Shown here: one piece after another, positions 46,579-55,225 of the stretch
Position numbering within the stretch: position 1 is the first letter of the stretch
Layout of the letters: each line of letters opens with the position of its first letter
Source of the DNA: G026625185 sp963727835
GTDB lineage: Bacteria > Desulfobacterota > WTBG01 > JAGOGO01
NCBI GenBank assembly: GCA_963727835.1
Contig: CAVSIB010000055.1
Location: 1-64,000 of the forward strand
DNA length: 64,000 bases
Direction of reading: 5' to 3'
The notes under the pieces: generated by a model
Seen by the model: only the letters and a program-made list of their open reading frames with translations
Databases searched by the model: none
Told to the model about the DNA's origin: nothing
Position numbers and translations under genes: made by a program

Positions 46579-46721
46579 AATATGCCTTATTGTTTCTGCA
46601 TTTTTTTATCATATCCATTCCCAGCCGTCAAGACAAGAACCATTCCAAAAAAAGCGTTTTCCTTATGAATGTTCATACGGAAAGCGCTTCAAAAAATTTT
46701 TATCCTTATATCAAACTAAGA

Positions 46722-47096
46722 TTAGAAAGAGAAATTCAAACTCACACGGCTACCCTGATAAAGCACAGGCTGGGTACCTATATTGCCGGTGTAACTTACA
46801 ACATTACCAACATTATTTACATATAAAAGCTCATTTCCGAGAGTCAGTGCGATATTTTTTTGGTGAAGGCATAATTAAGATTGAGGCCCAGCTCGCTAAA
46901 AAACGAAGTCTTGTTCATATTACAACTCATGGAGTCATTATAACCGCCATTACTCCAAGGGAGATTCCACGCTTACTCCTCTGATCCCTCGTTATCCATC
47001 TTGTTTCCGAAGACACCTGCTTTGACTGTACCGTCAAGGCTGAAACCCTGGTCGCGTTTACCAAACAACAGGCCCTCCACTCCTAGCTGACATACC
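46722..47096 (-). pseudogene. Outer-membrane beta-barrel protein remnant
   Basis: Reading the minus strand gives barrel-like strands (LDGTVKAGVFGNKMDNEGS, SELGLNLNYAF, ALTLGNELLYVNN) ending in the aromatic VSLNFSF-stop expected of outer-membrane barrels. An in-frame TAA near 46974 and a shift in a seven-base A run near 46857 break it. Only about 120 C-terminal residues remain. Upstream, near 47180, AAAGGAGATGAAATTACATG looks like the original start, followed by only 21 codons, so the body seems deleted. The strand pattern resembles BBP7-type barrels, which is a weak resemblance. Confidence 0.5.
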
Positions 47097-47300
47097 CTTT
47101 ATAGTAAAATCATGGGGGCGCAGGAAAAACAATCTTTCTAAAATAAAAATATAATCCTATTGTTTGCCGTCCCATGTAATTTCATCTCCTTTCTTTATTT
47201 CATGAATAATCCTCACTTTCAATTGGTTAACTAGCAATTTTAATGTAAAACATTAAATTATATGCATGAAAATGTCAAGTTTTTTTGTTATATTTTTTAT

Positions 47301-48040
47301 AGGGTCATGACTAGAACAGAGAATGTTTTTTGAGAATTTTTAGCATCAAACGATATAGATTTTGTCCTCTGTGATTAAATCTAAACCCGCAGTCTTTTAA
47401 ATGCAAATGGAAGGTCATTTTACTCAACCCTCGAAATTTGGAAAGCCTGGTCTTGGAATAGCCCCAGAAGCTTTCGATTCCATTGATATGACTTTTTACC
47501 CTGAACAAATTCGTTTTGCCCGTGGTTGACTCTGAAGTGTTTTTTATAACCAAGGTCAACGAGGCCATTGTACCCTCGCCAGCCATCAGAATGAATGATG
47601 CTTGCGAGATCTACACGACCTCGAATAACCGCTTGCAACGTGGCTCTCCGGCAATCAGAAATAATTTCGGTGAAGACTTTCCCGTTGCGTTTAAAGATAC
47701 CAAAAACAATTGTTTTGCCGAAAGCCCCACGCCCACGTTTTCCCTTAATGCGTCTGGCGCCAAAGTAGCTTTCATCAATTTCAACCTCTCCAGAAAAAGG
47801 AGATTTCCTCTCACAATATTCGGCAATTCACCTCCGAATTGCAGTGAGGTATCGGTTAATAGTATTTCGATTCAGGTTGGAGATTTTTGTAATCTGAGAG
47901 GCATCCAAATCCACTAAAAACATCTTCACAATTTGGCGGATTTTCCTCTCAGAAATTTTGGAACGATTTGCATACTTGTTTTTTGTTGTCATAACTGGAT
48001 ATTAGCACATGTTTTATTGTGCTGTTCTAGTCATGACCCT
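47301..48040 (-). mobile_element. IS1595-family insertion sequence (IS1016-like size), defective
   Basis: Perfect 19-bp terminal inverted repeats bound the element: AGGGTCATGACTAGAACAG at 47301-47319 and its reverse complement at 48022-48040. A TTTTAT flanks both ends, a possible partial target duplication (8 bp is usual for the family). The 740-bp length fits the IS1016 subgroup. It contains one broken transposase gene. Confidence 0.85.
47311..47992 (-). pseudogene. IS1595-family transposase (ISXO2-like), one stop and one frameshift
   Basis: From the ATG at 47992 an N-terminal helix-turn-helix-like region (KIRQIVKMFLVDLDASQIT) is followed by the DDE-type domain. EVEIDESYFGARR, IIHSDGWRGY and HINGIESFWGYSKTRL hold the catalytic residues. 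A TGA replaces an Arg codon after LTAIRR, and an extra A in VQGK-SHINGIE shifts the frame near 47510. About 227 aa if repaired. Confidence 0.8.
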
Positions 48041-48433
48041 TTTTATAATACTGGAAGTACCAAGGAATTAAAAAATTGATTTATTAATGAGTTAACTGCT
48101 ACAAATTCATTTGGATTCCAATGGTTCGCAATCTTTGTAATTAAAGAACGTGCTGCTCGTAAAATTGACTCAACCAATTCAGATTGACTTAACCGGATAT
48201 TGCATAACTCCTAACATGTTTTGAGATAATGGGACTCTGGTTAGAAATAATTTTTTGACCGGCTGATGAGAGAAGCAGAATATATGAAAAAATTGATGAG
48301 TCCCATTAAATAAATAAAATATCTTGCTTTAGAGGATAATTTCTGTTTTAATTTTTTTCCCGGATCAATCCTCGACATCTAAACAACTACTATGAAAAGC
48401 TTATAAATTTTAAAGACTTTATTAGATTTTACC
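48041..48433. other. Non-coding gap before aspS
   Basis: AT-rich stretch without a plausible gene. It includes a perfect 11-bp inverted repeat, TAATGGGACTC (48227-48237) and GAGTCCCATTA (48298-48308), 82 bp end to end, which could be a small degenerate mobile element. Confidence 0.4.
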
Positions 48434-50227
48434 ATGGATTTTTTAGGAACTCTTAAAAGAACTCATTATTGCGGTGAGATCAAGGTTTCGGACTTTGATC
48501 AGGACGTTGTGGTTATGGGCTGGGTGAACCGAAGGCGGGATCACGGCGGTCTGATTTTTATTGACCTTCGTGACCTTAAAGGGGTCGTACAAGTGGTCAT
48601 CAACCAGGAAACGAACCCTGAACCCTTTTCCAAAGCCGAAAAAATCAGAAATGAATTTGTGGTGGCTGTTCGGGGTGTAGTGAGTAAGCGACCAGAAGGA
48701 ACCATTAACCCGGAACTCGCAACCGGACAAGTTGAAATTTTAGCTCACGAGCTTCGGGTCTTGAATACCTCGGAAACACCTCCGTTTGATCTGACTGCTT
48801 CTTTTATGGAAATAGGCGAAAATGTCCGTTTGCGCTACCGTTACCTGGACCTGAGACGCCCAAACCTCCAGCAAAATCTTATGCTCCGTAATCAGGTGGC
48901 CAAGGTTATCCGGGATTATCTTCATGCTCTCGGGTTTAATGAAATCGAAACCCCTTTTTTAACCAAAAGTACCCCTGAAGGAGCGCGGGACTATATTGTT
49001 CCGAGTCGTGTAAACCAAGGGTGGTTCTACGCATTACCCCAATCACCCCAGTTGTTTAAACAACTCTTGATGATATCAGGTTATGACCGCTATTATCAGA
49101 TTGTCAGGTGCTTTCGGGATGAAGATTTGCGGGCTGACCGGCAGCCAGAGTTTACCCAAATTGATCTGGAGATGTCCTTTATCCATGAAGAAGATGTTTT
49201 TCACATTATCGAAGGGATGATTGCCCGGGTATTTTCGGAGATTTTAGGAATAACGCTCACCCTTCCCTTCCCCCGTCTAACTTATGAAGAGGCAATAGGA
49301 AAATACGGAGTTGATAAACCCGATATCCGTTTTGGCATGACGTGTCGTGATGTTACCGAAATAGTAAAAGATTCTCATTTTCAGGTCTTCTCCAAGATGA
49401 TTGCCAGTGGAGGCAAGGTAAGTGGTTTCAACGCGTCCCAGTGCGGAAATTTTTCGCGTAAACAACTTGATGATCTGGCCGAGGTCGTCAAGGTTTACGG
49501 AGCACAAGGGCTTGCGTGGGTAAAAATTACTCACGAAGGCTGGGATTCACCGATCGCAAAGTTTTTCACTGACAACGAGCGGGCAAAAATCATGGAAGTC
49601 TTCAAAACCCAGCCTGGAGATCTCCTCTGTTTTGTAGCGGATAATCAGAAAATTATTGGACCAGCATTGGGACATCTCCGTTTGCATTTAGGAGAGCAGC
49701 TTAATCTGATTGATAAATCCAAATATGCTTTTCTTTGGATTACCTCATTTCCTCTCTTAGAATATAATGAGGAAGAAAAGCGGTTTGAGGCTCTTCACCA
49801 CCCCTTCACCTCACCCGTGGAGGAGGATATTGACAAAATAAAAACTAACCCGAGCTCAGTTCGTGCCCGTGCCTACGACCTCGTGTTGAACGGAATTGAA
49901 ATTGGCGGCGGAAGCATCCGAATCCACCGCCGAGATGTCCAAGCCCAGATGTTTGACGCATTGGGGATCAGTCCGGAAGATGCAGAAAAAAAATTCGGAT
50001 TTCTTCTGGAAGCCCTTACCTATGGCGCACCACCGCATGGGGGTATCGCTTTAGGACTTGATCGTCTGGTTATGCTGTTAGTCGGAGCAGAGTCAATTCG
50101 GGATGTGATTGCTTTTCCCAAGACTCAGAAGGCAACCTGTCTTGTAACCGGTGCGCCTTCGGAGGTAAACAAAGCCCAACTCCAGGAGTTGGGACTTAAA
50201 TTAGAGATCAAGAAAAAAACTATTTGA
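48434..50227 (+). CDS. aspS: Aspartyl-tRNA synthetase
   Basis: Class II enzyme charging tRNA-Asp, 597 aa, bacterial type with the GAD insertion domain (about 280-420). The N-terminal OB-fold has VVMGWVNRRRDHGGLIFIDL, then IETPFLTKSTPEGARDY, FRDEDLRADRQPEFTQIDLE (motif 2) and the C-terminal GLDRLVMLL (motif 3). The bacterial form often charges tRNA-Asn as well when Asn synthetase is missing; this cannot be judged here. The next gene starts 11 nt after its stop. Confidence 0.96.
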   Translation: MDFLGTLKRTHYCGEIKVSDFDQDVVVMGWVNRRRDHGGLIFIDLRDLKGVVQVVINQETNPEPFSKAEKIRNEFVVAVRGVVSKRPEGTINPELATGQVEILAHELRVLNTSETPPFDLTASFMEIGENVRLRYRYLDLRRPNLQQNLMLRNQVAKVIRDYLHALGFNEIETPFLTKSTPEGARDYIVPSRVNQGWFYALPQSPQLFKQLLMISGYDRYYQIVRCFRDEDLRADRQPEFTQIDLEMSFIHEEDVFHIIEGMIARVFSEILGITLTLPFPRLTYEEAIGKYGVDKPDIRFGMTCRDVTEIVKDSHFQVFSKMIASGGKVSGFNASQCGNFSRKQLDDLAEVVKVYGAQGLAWVKITHEGWDSPIAKFFTDNERAKIMEVFKTQPGDLLCFVADNQKIIGPALGHLRLHLGEQLNLIDKSKYAFLWITSFPLLEYNEEEKRFEALHHPFTSPVEEDIDKIKTNPSSVRARAYDLVLNGIEIGGGSIRIHRRDVQAQMFDALGISPEDAEKKFGFLLEALTYGAPPHGGIALGLDRLVMLLVGAESIRDVIAFPKTQKATCLVTGAPSEVNKAQLQELGLKLEIKKKTI

Positions 50228-50238
50228 GGAGAGACACC

Positions 50239-52032
50239 ATGTCCGCAAAGAAATATCAGAAGTATCCTTTAGTGGATGTTGCCGAACCTAACCTTTACGA
50301 AGAGATTTTCCCTCATGACGAAGTCTGCCGGACCGAGTTTGATAACAAGATCATTCCCATCCAGCCGGCTAAAAAGATGTATATCACGGATACCACCTTT
50401 CGCGATGGTCAGCAGGCACGACCTCCTTTTCAGGTAAAACATATCGTCAACCTTTTCGAGTTCCTCCACCGATTAGGAGGTCCAAATGGGATAATCCGGC
50501 AAACAGAGTTTTTTCTTTACAGCGACCGCGATAAAGAGGCAGTCCGCAAGTGTTTGGAAAAAGGTGTTGCGTATCCGGAAATCACCGGATGGATCCGGTC
50601 TAATATTGAAGACCTTAAATTAGTCAAGGAAATGGGCTTGAAAGAGACCGGCATACTCACATCAGTTTCCGATTACCACATCTTTTTAAAATTGAAACTC
50701 TCCCGAAAACAGGCCATGGGAAAATACCTGGAAATTGCCGCCGCCGCTTTAGATCAGGGCATCATTCCCCGGTGCCACTTTGAAGATGTGACGCGAGCAG
50801 ATATCTATGGCTTTGTGGTTCCCTTTGCCGTTGAATTGATGAAGCTGAGCGAAAAAAGCAAACTCCCGGTTAAGATTCGCCTCTGTGATACTCTCGGGTA
50901 TGGTCTTACTTATCCAGAGGCGGCCTTGCCCCGCAGTGTTCCCAAACTCGTGCGTGCTTTGATCGATGATGCGGAAGTGCCCGGTAAATATCTTGAATGG
51001 CACGGACATAATGATTTTCACAAGGTGCTTATCAATGCTACCACCGCCTGGCTTTATGGATGTTACTACGCAAATGGGACGATCATTGGCTTTGGCGAGC
51101 GAACCGGAAATCCGCCGATCGAGGGTCTCGTCATGGAGTATATTTCCCTTCGCGGGGATAACGAGGGGATCAACACCCGCATTATCAGCGAGATCGCTAC
51201 GTACGTGGAAAAGGAGCTGGAGATACACATACCTCCCAATTATCCTTTTGTGGGTTCTGAGTTTAATTCCACCAGTGCGGGTATCCATGCTGACGGACAC
51301 CTAAAAGATGTAAAGATCTATAATATCTTCAATACCGAAAAAATCTTAAACCGCCCTCCCCTGGTACAAATCACCGATAAATCCGGTCTGGCTGGTATCA
51401 TCTTTTGGGTTAATGCCGAGCTACGGATGCGCGGTTTAGATCAACAAGTAGATAAGCTACATCCTGGAGTCGCAAAAATCCATAAATGGGTTATGCACCA
51501 ATATGAAAAAGGAAGAATCACGTCCATATCCCGAAAAGAAATGGATGAGGCAGCCCGCAAATATCTTCCCGAACTTTTTATCTCTGAATATGAAAAACTT
51601 AAAACCCGGGCCTATGATATGGCGGCCCACCTTATTGAGCACCTCATTGGATCACCCCAGATCAGGTCAATGGATCCCACGAAGCAAGAGCCGGCGTTGG
51701 AAGAGTTGGTAGCTGAGAATCCCTTTATCCAGTTTGCCTATATCACCAATATCGAGGGCAAGAAAATCACGAAAAACATCACCCAGATTGTAGATCGCGC
51801 TAAGTATGCTCAGTTTGGCCTTCATGAGGATTTTTCCAACCGCGATTGGTTTATCGGGCCGCTCCAGGACGGAAAAACCCACGTTACGGATATCCGTTCC
51901 TCAATGATCACCGGAAAGCTGATTATTACGGTTTCCGCCCCCATCCGTGACACGCAAGAAAATATCGCGGGTATCCTTGGGGTAGACATCCGCTTTGAAG
52001 ACTTGGCAAAACTGGAGGAAGAAGAAGAGTAA
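50239..52032 (+). CDS. 2-isopropylmalate/homocitrate/Re-citrate synthase-like enzyme with C-terminal Cache-like domain
   Basis: A 597-aa DRE-TIM metallolyase-family protein. TDTTFRDGQQA (Arg55-Asp56), the metal-binding HGH (255-257), GFGERTGN (284-291) and STSAGIHADG (345-354) are the catalytic motifs shared by isopropylmalate, homocitrate and Re-citrate synthases. The C-terminal LeuA regulatory domain is absent. Instead, residues about 480-597 resemble a Cache/PDC sensor (FAYITNIEGKKI, NRDWFIGPLQDGK, ISAPIR-type core, GILGVDIRFEDLAKL), usually found outside the cell in chemoreceptors. ATG at 50239 has GAGGAGAG upstream. It overlaps the LeuC-like gene (TAATG). Substrate unproven; some databases call such proteins histone-lysine methyltransferases in error. 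Confidence 0.8.
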   Translation: MSAKKYQKYPLVDVAEPNLYEEIFPHDEVCRTEFDNKIIPIQPAKKMYITDTTFRDGQQARPPFQVKHIVNLFEFLHRLGGPNGIIRQTEFFLYSDRDKEAVRKCLEKGVAYPEITGWIRSNIEDLKLVKEMGLKETGILTSVSDYHIFLKLKLSRKQAMGKYLEIAAAALDQGIIPRCHFEDVTRADIYGFVVPFAVELMKLSEKSKLPVKIRLCDTLGYGLTYPEAALPRSVPKLVRALIDDAEVPGKYLEWHGHNDFHKVLINATTAWLYGCYYANGTIIGFGERTGNPPIEGLVMEYISLRGDNEGINTRIISEIATYVEKELEIHIPPNYPFVGSEFNSTSAGIHADGHLKDVKIYNIFNTEKILNRPPLVQITDKSGLAGIIFWVNAELRMRGLDQQVDKLHPGVAKIHKWVMHQYEKGRITSISRKEMDEAARKYLPELFISEYEKLKTRAYDMAAHLIEHLIGSPQIRSMDPTKQEPALEELVAENPFIQFAYITNIEGKKITKNITQIVDRAKYAQFGLHEDFSNRDWFIGPLQDGKTHVTDIRSSMITGKLIITVSAPIRDTQENIAGILGVDIRFEDLAKLEEEEE

Positions 52033-53291
52033 TGGCCGGCAAAACTTTGGTAGAAAAGATTTTCGAAGCACATGTCGGAAAACCAGTCACACCCGGTGAA
52101 ATCGTGGTGGTTAATGTTGACCTCTGTCTTATGCAGGATGGAACTGGTCCTTTAACCGTCCGGCAGTTGATGAAATTAGACAATGCGCACGTGGTCAATC
52201 CCAAACAGACCGTAATCTTTCTCGATCATGCCGCCCCCAGCCCTCGTCGGGAACTTTCCAATGATCATATGTTCTTAAGAGATTTTGCTTCTCAGACGGG
52301 TATTCTGATCGCCGAAGTTGGTGAAGGGATCTGCCACCAAATTATCAACGAGGGCTTCACCCGGCCAGGAGACATCTTGGTAGGGGCTGATTCGCATACC
52401 TGTACCGGAGGAGCGTTAGGCGCCTTTGCCACCGGCATGGGGTCAACGGATGTTGCCATGGCGATCGGCACCGGCAAAACCTGGTTTCGAGTACCCGAAG
52501 TCTATAAGGTTATTCTGAGCGGCAATCTTCCCCAAGGAGTTTTTGCCAAAGACATTATTCTCTTTCTTATTGGCCAGATCGGGGCCGAAGGAGCCAACTA
52601 TAAAGCTTTGGAGTTTTCCGGGGAAACGGTCTCCCTTTTGGGTGTAGAGGAGCGCCTGACCATCGCCAATATGGCGGTAGAAGCAGGCGCCAAATGCGGC
52701 ATCTTTCCCTCTGACAATCGCACGGAAGAGTTTTTAGTAAAACAAGGCAGAAAAGAGGATTTCCGCAAAATGGAAGCGGATGGAGATGCGCACTACGAAA
52801 AAACTATTTCTCTTGACGTCGCTAACTTAGAACCAATGGTCGCTTCACCTCATGCGGTAGATAATGCTCATCCGGTTTCTCAGGTGGTAGGCGAAAAAAT
52901 ACATCAAGTCCTCATCGGAACCTGTACCAACGGCAACCTCTCCGACATAGCAATTGCGGCGAAAATTCTCCGAGGGAAAAAATGTCACTCGAAAGTTAGA
53001 CTCATTTTTTCCCCTGCATCGCGGCAAGTCTATCTTAAGGCACTCAACGCAGGGTACCTTAAGACTATTGTTGAATCCGGGGGGGTGGTCATGAACCCCG
53101 GGTGCGGACCTTGTGTGGGAGTCCATTTAGGAGTACTGGGAGATGGTGAGGCGTGTCTTTCCACCCAAAACCGAAATTTTAAAGGGCGAATGGGAAATCC
53201 TGATGGGTTAATTTTTCTTTCCTCTCCTGCGACCGCAGCCGCAACTGCCCTGAGGGGTGAAATCTCTGATCCCCGCGAATACTTTGTCTGA
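52032..53291 (+). CDS. LeuC/homoaconitase-family dehydratase large subunit
   Basis: A 419-aa aconitase-superfamily protein that isomerises a tertiary hydroxy-acid to a secondary one. The three cluster cysteines are in SHTCTGG, GTCTNG and PGCGPCVG. The length fits the large subunit of two-part archaeal-type isomerases (LeuC/HacA) rather than single-chain aconitase. No small subunit gene (leuD) follows within the window. Its start overlaps the stop of the synthase-like gene, so the two enzymes are coupled and probably act in series (leucine, lysine-like, or citrate route). Confidence 0.9.
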   Translation: MAGKTLVEKIFEAHVGKPVTPGEIVVVNVDLCLMQDGTGPLTVRQLMKLDNAHVVNPKQTVIFLDHAAPSPRRELSNDHMFLRDFASQTGILIAEVGEGICHQIINEGFTRPGDILVGADSHTCTGGALGAFATGMGSTDVAMAIGTGKTWFRVPEVYKVILSGNLPQGVFAKDIILFLIGQIGAEGANYKALEFSGETVSLLGVEERLTIANMAVEAGAKCGIFPSDNRTEEFLVKQGRKEDFRKMEADGDAHYEKTISLDVANLEPMVASPHAVDNAHPVSQVVGEKIHQVLIGTCTNGNLSDIAIAAKILRGKKCHSKVRLIFSPASRQVYLKALNAGYLKTIVESGGVVMNPGCGPCVGVHLGVLGDGEACLSTQNRNFKGRMGNPDGLIFLSSPATAAATALRGEISDPREYFV

Positions 53292-53460
53292 TCAGGAAAT
53301 TACATATTGGCTAAAAAAACAAAGAACGCAACCGAAAGTGTGTCTTTTTTACAACACTACATCGCATTTTTACCATACTTTTCTTTTATAAAGATCTTTA
53401 TCCCATCAGCCAAACCGACTTTTCTTTTTTAATAAATTATATAATATTTAATAGTTATTT

Positions 53461-53511
53461 ATTAATTTGCTCAGTTTCCTGATATAGGCACATTAATTGC
53501 TTAGTTTCCTG
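53461..53511. repeat. Two imperfect direct repeats in the lpxC promoter
   Basis: TTGCTCAGTTTCCTG (from 53467) and TTGCTTAGTTTCCTG (from 53497) sit about 30 bp apart, each preceded by ATTAAT. The second copy overlaps the -12 part of the sigma54 element. The three-turn spacing suits binding of a protein to one face of the DNA. Confidence 0.45.
53486..53501 (+). promoter_or_regulatory. Sigma54-type promoter upstream of lpxC
   Basis: AGGCACATTAATTGCT has GG (53487-53488) and GC (53499-53500) separated by exactly 10 nt, matching the -24/-12 consensus TGGCAC-N5-TTGC at all but the first base. The expected start is near 53512, about 25 nt before lpxC and ahead of its GGAGG ribosome site. Confidence 0.6.
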
Positions 53512-53537
53512 TAAAGTAAAGGAGAAACAGGAGGATT

Positions 53538-54461
53538 ATGCCATACCAACGGACTATAAAACATGAAATAACTTTAAGCGGTATTGGTCTCCATATCGGG
53601 AAAAAGGTAAACCTTACCCTTAAACCAGCTCCGCCTAATACGGGTATTATTTTTCGCCGCATCGATGTTCCTTATGCCGAACCTACTCGGGCAATTATTG
53701 CTAATGTTACGGATGGCAAATTAGCCACAACCGTAGGTAATAACGGAACCGGGGTTAACACGGTCGAGCACCTTTTGGCTGCTTTGGCGGGCCTTGGTAT
53801 TGACAATGTGCTCATCGAACTTGACGCTCCAGAAATCCCCATTTTGGATGGAAGCGCCGGTCCTTTTGTAAATCTTCTCCGCACTGCCCGGCTTAAGTAT
53901 CAAAATGTGCCCAAAAAGTTTGTCGTTATTAAAGAGCCGATCATGATACAGTGCGAAGATAAATATATTGAGGCCTATCCTGCTGACCGCCTTATCCTCG
54001 ATTGCACCATCGATTTTGACCATCCCGTGATCGAAAAACAATCGTTAGAATGGGAATTTGGTTATAGAAGTTTTGTAAAGGAAATCTGTACGGCCCGGAC
54101 TTTTTGTTTTCGACAAGATATCGAGGCTCTTTTGGCAAATGGTTTTGCGAAAGGGGGATCCTTAGATAATGCCGTGGTCGTGGATAAAGACGGGGTCATG
54201 AACAAAGGAGGACTTAGGTTTCCTAATGAGTTTGTTCGCCATAAAGTTCTTGATCTTTTAGGCGACCTTTCTTTGCTGGGTCACCCTATTATCGGTCATA
54301 TTAAAGCCTATAAAGCCGGTCACCTTCTCAACCATCAGTTTCTCCGCAAACTTTTGAGCCATCATGAAAAATGGGAGTTAACTAAAATCATTCCCATCAA
54401 TAACACCTTTATTTTTCAAAAGGCTTATTCCTCTCCCTTTATTCCTAACTATCCTGCCTAA
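53538..54461 (+). CDS. lpxC: UDP-3-O-acyl-N-acetylglucosamine deacetylase LpxC
   Basis: Zinc deacetylase for the committed step of lipid A synthesis, in the cytosol. 307 aa is normal. The zinc ligands are visible as His in TVEHLLAAL and HKVLDLLGDL (His and Asp), with LDGSAGPFV near the active site. A good AGGAGG ribosome site precedes the ATG. It is followed by the DUF4390 gene and by ntrYX, and no other lpx genes are near. Regulation may be by the sigma54-type promoter just upstream. Confidence 0.96.
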   Translation: MPYQRTIKHEITLSGIGLHIGKKVNLTLKPAPPNTGIIFRRIDVPYAEPTRAIIANVTDGKLATTVGNNGTGVNTVEHLLAALAGLGIDNVLIELDAPEIPILDGSAGPFVNLLRTARLKYQNVPKKFVVIKEPIMIQCEDKYIEAYPADRLILDCTIDFDHPVIEKQSLEWEFGYRSFVKEICTARTFCFRQDIEALLANGFAKGGSLDNAVVVDKDGVMNKGGLRFPNEFVRHKVLDLLGDLSLLGHPIIGHIKAYKAGHLLNHQFLRKLLSHHEKWELTKIIPINNTFIFQKAYSSPFIPNYPA

Positions 54462-54624
54462 TTGCTTCAGGGTTACCATTCCTTTATAATACCCACAGGG
54501 TTCCAAAAGTTCGACGTGCATCCCCCCAACCAAAATATCTTGCCCTTTTATTAAAATTTCGATATTTTATAAAAGATATGCCACGGTTGGCAAATTCATA
54601 TGTATTGGTTTGGACTATTGCCTT

Positions 54625-55194
54625 ATGAAATTATGTATAATTTTCTGGATAGTTTTTATTTCTCTTCTCTTTTCCTCTGCCTCAAAGGCTGAAAGCCCAA
54701 CCATACAAAATATCCGGATTTCAAATTCTCCTACTCACCTTAATCTCCGATTTCACTTAGCCAACAGCTTTAGTCCAAAAATAGAAGAAGCAATAAATAA
54801 CGGAATCCCCACAACCTTCACCTATTCCGTAATGCTCTATCAAGAACGCTCCTTCTGGCATGATAAATTTCTCGCGGCAAGCACCCTCGTAAAAACAATC
54901 AAATTTGATAATCTAAAAAATGAATACACCATTGTTACCGCTATAAAAGAGAATGAAAATAGCTCATCAAGTTTAGTTGTCCCAACTCTTGAAGAAGCAA
55001 AAAAAAATATGAGTAAGGTAGAAATCCTTTCTGTTTATCCCATCTGGAAATTAGAAAGAAATAATACCTATTACTTTGAAATAAAAGCTGCGTCCGAAGG
55101 AGTAAAGCCACCTCCCTATATCCATTACTTCCTCTTTTTCCTTGATTGGAACTATTTTGATACCGATTGGGCAATAGAAAATTTCAGATATTAA
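54625..55194 (+). CDS. DUF4390-domain protein
   Basis: A 189-aa exported protein. An N-terminal signal peptide (KLCIIFWIVFISLLFSSASKA) is followed by a beta-rich domain typical of DUF4390 (IRISNSPTHLNLRFHLANSFS, with EAINNGIPTTFTYSV) and ending in WNYFDTDWAIENFRY. DUF4390 genes are often beside ntrY/ntrX, as here. ATG at 54625 is chosen because it starts directly at the signal peptide; an upstream ATG adds five residues. Function unknown, probably periplasmic. Confidence 0.82.
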   Translation: MKLCIIFWIVFISLLFSSASKAESPTIQNIRISNSPTHLNLRFHLANSFSPKIEEAINNGIPTTFTYSVMLYQERSFWHDKFLAASTLVKTIKFDNLKNEYTIVTAIKENENSSSSLVVPTLEEAKKNMSKVEILSVYPIWKLERNNTYYFEIKAASEGVKPPPYIHYFLFFLDWNYFDTDWAIENFRY

Positions 55195-55225
55195 ATTTTT
55201 TTTAGGAGTACTCTATTTTTTAGAG

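Noticed and set aside
52032..53291. Calling the LeuC-like gene leuC with confidence
   Set aside because: No leuD or leuB in the window and the family includes HacA and aconitase-like members, so the pathway is not fixed.
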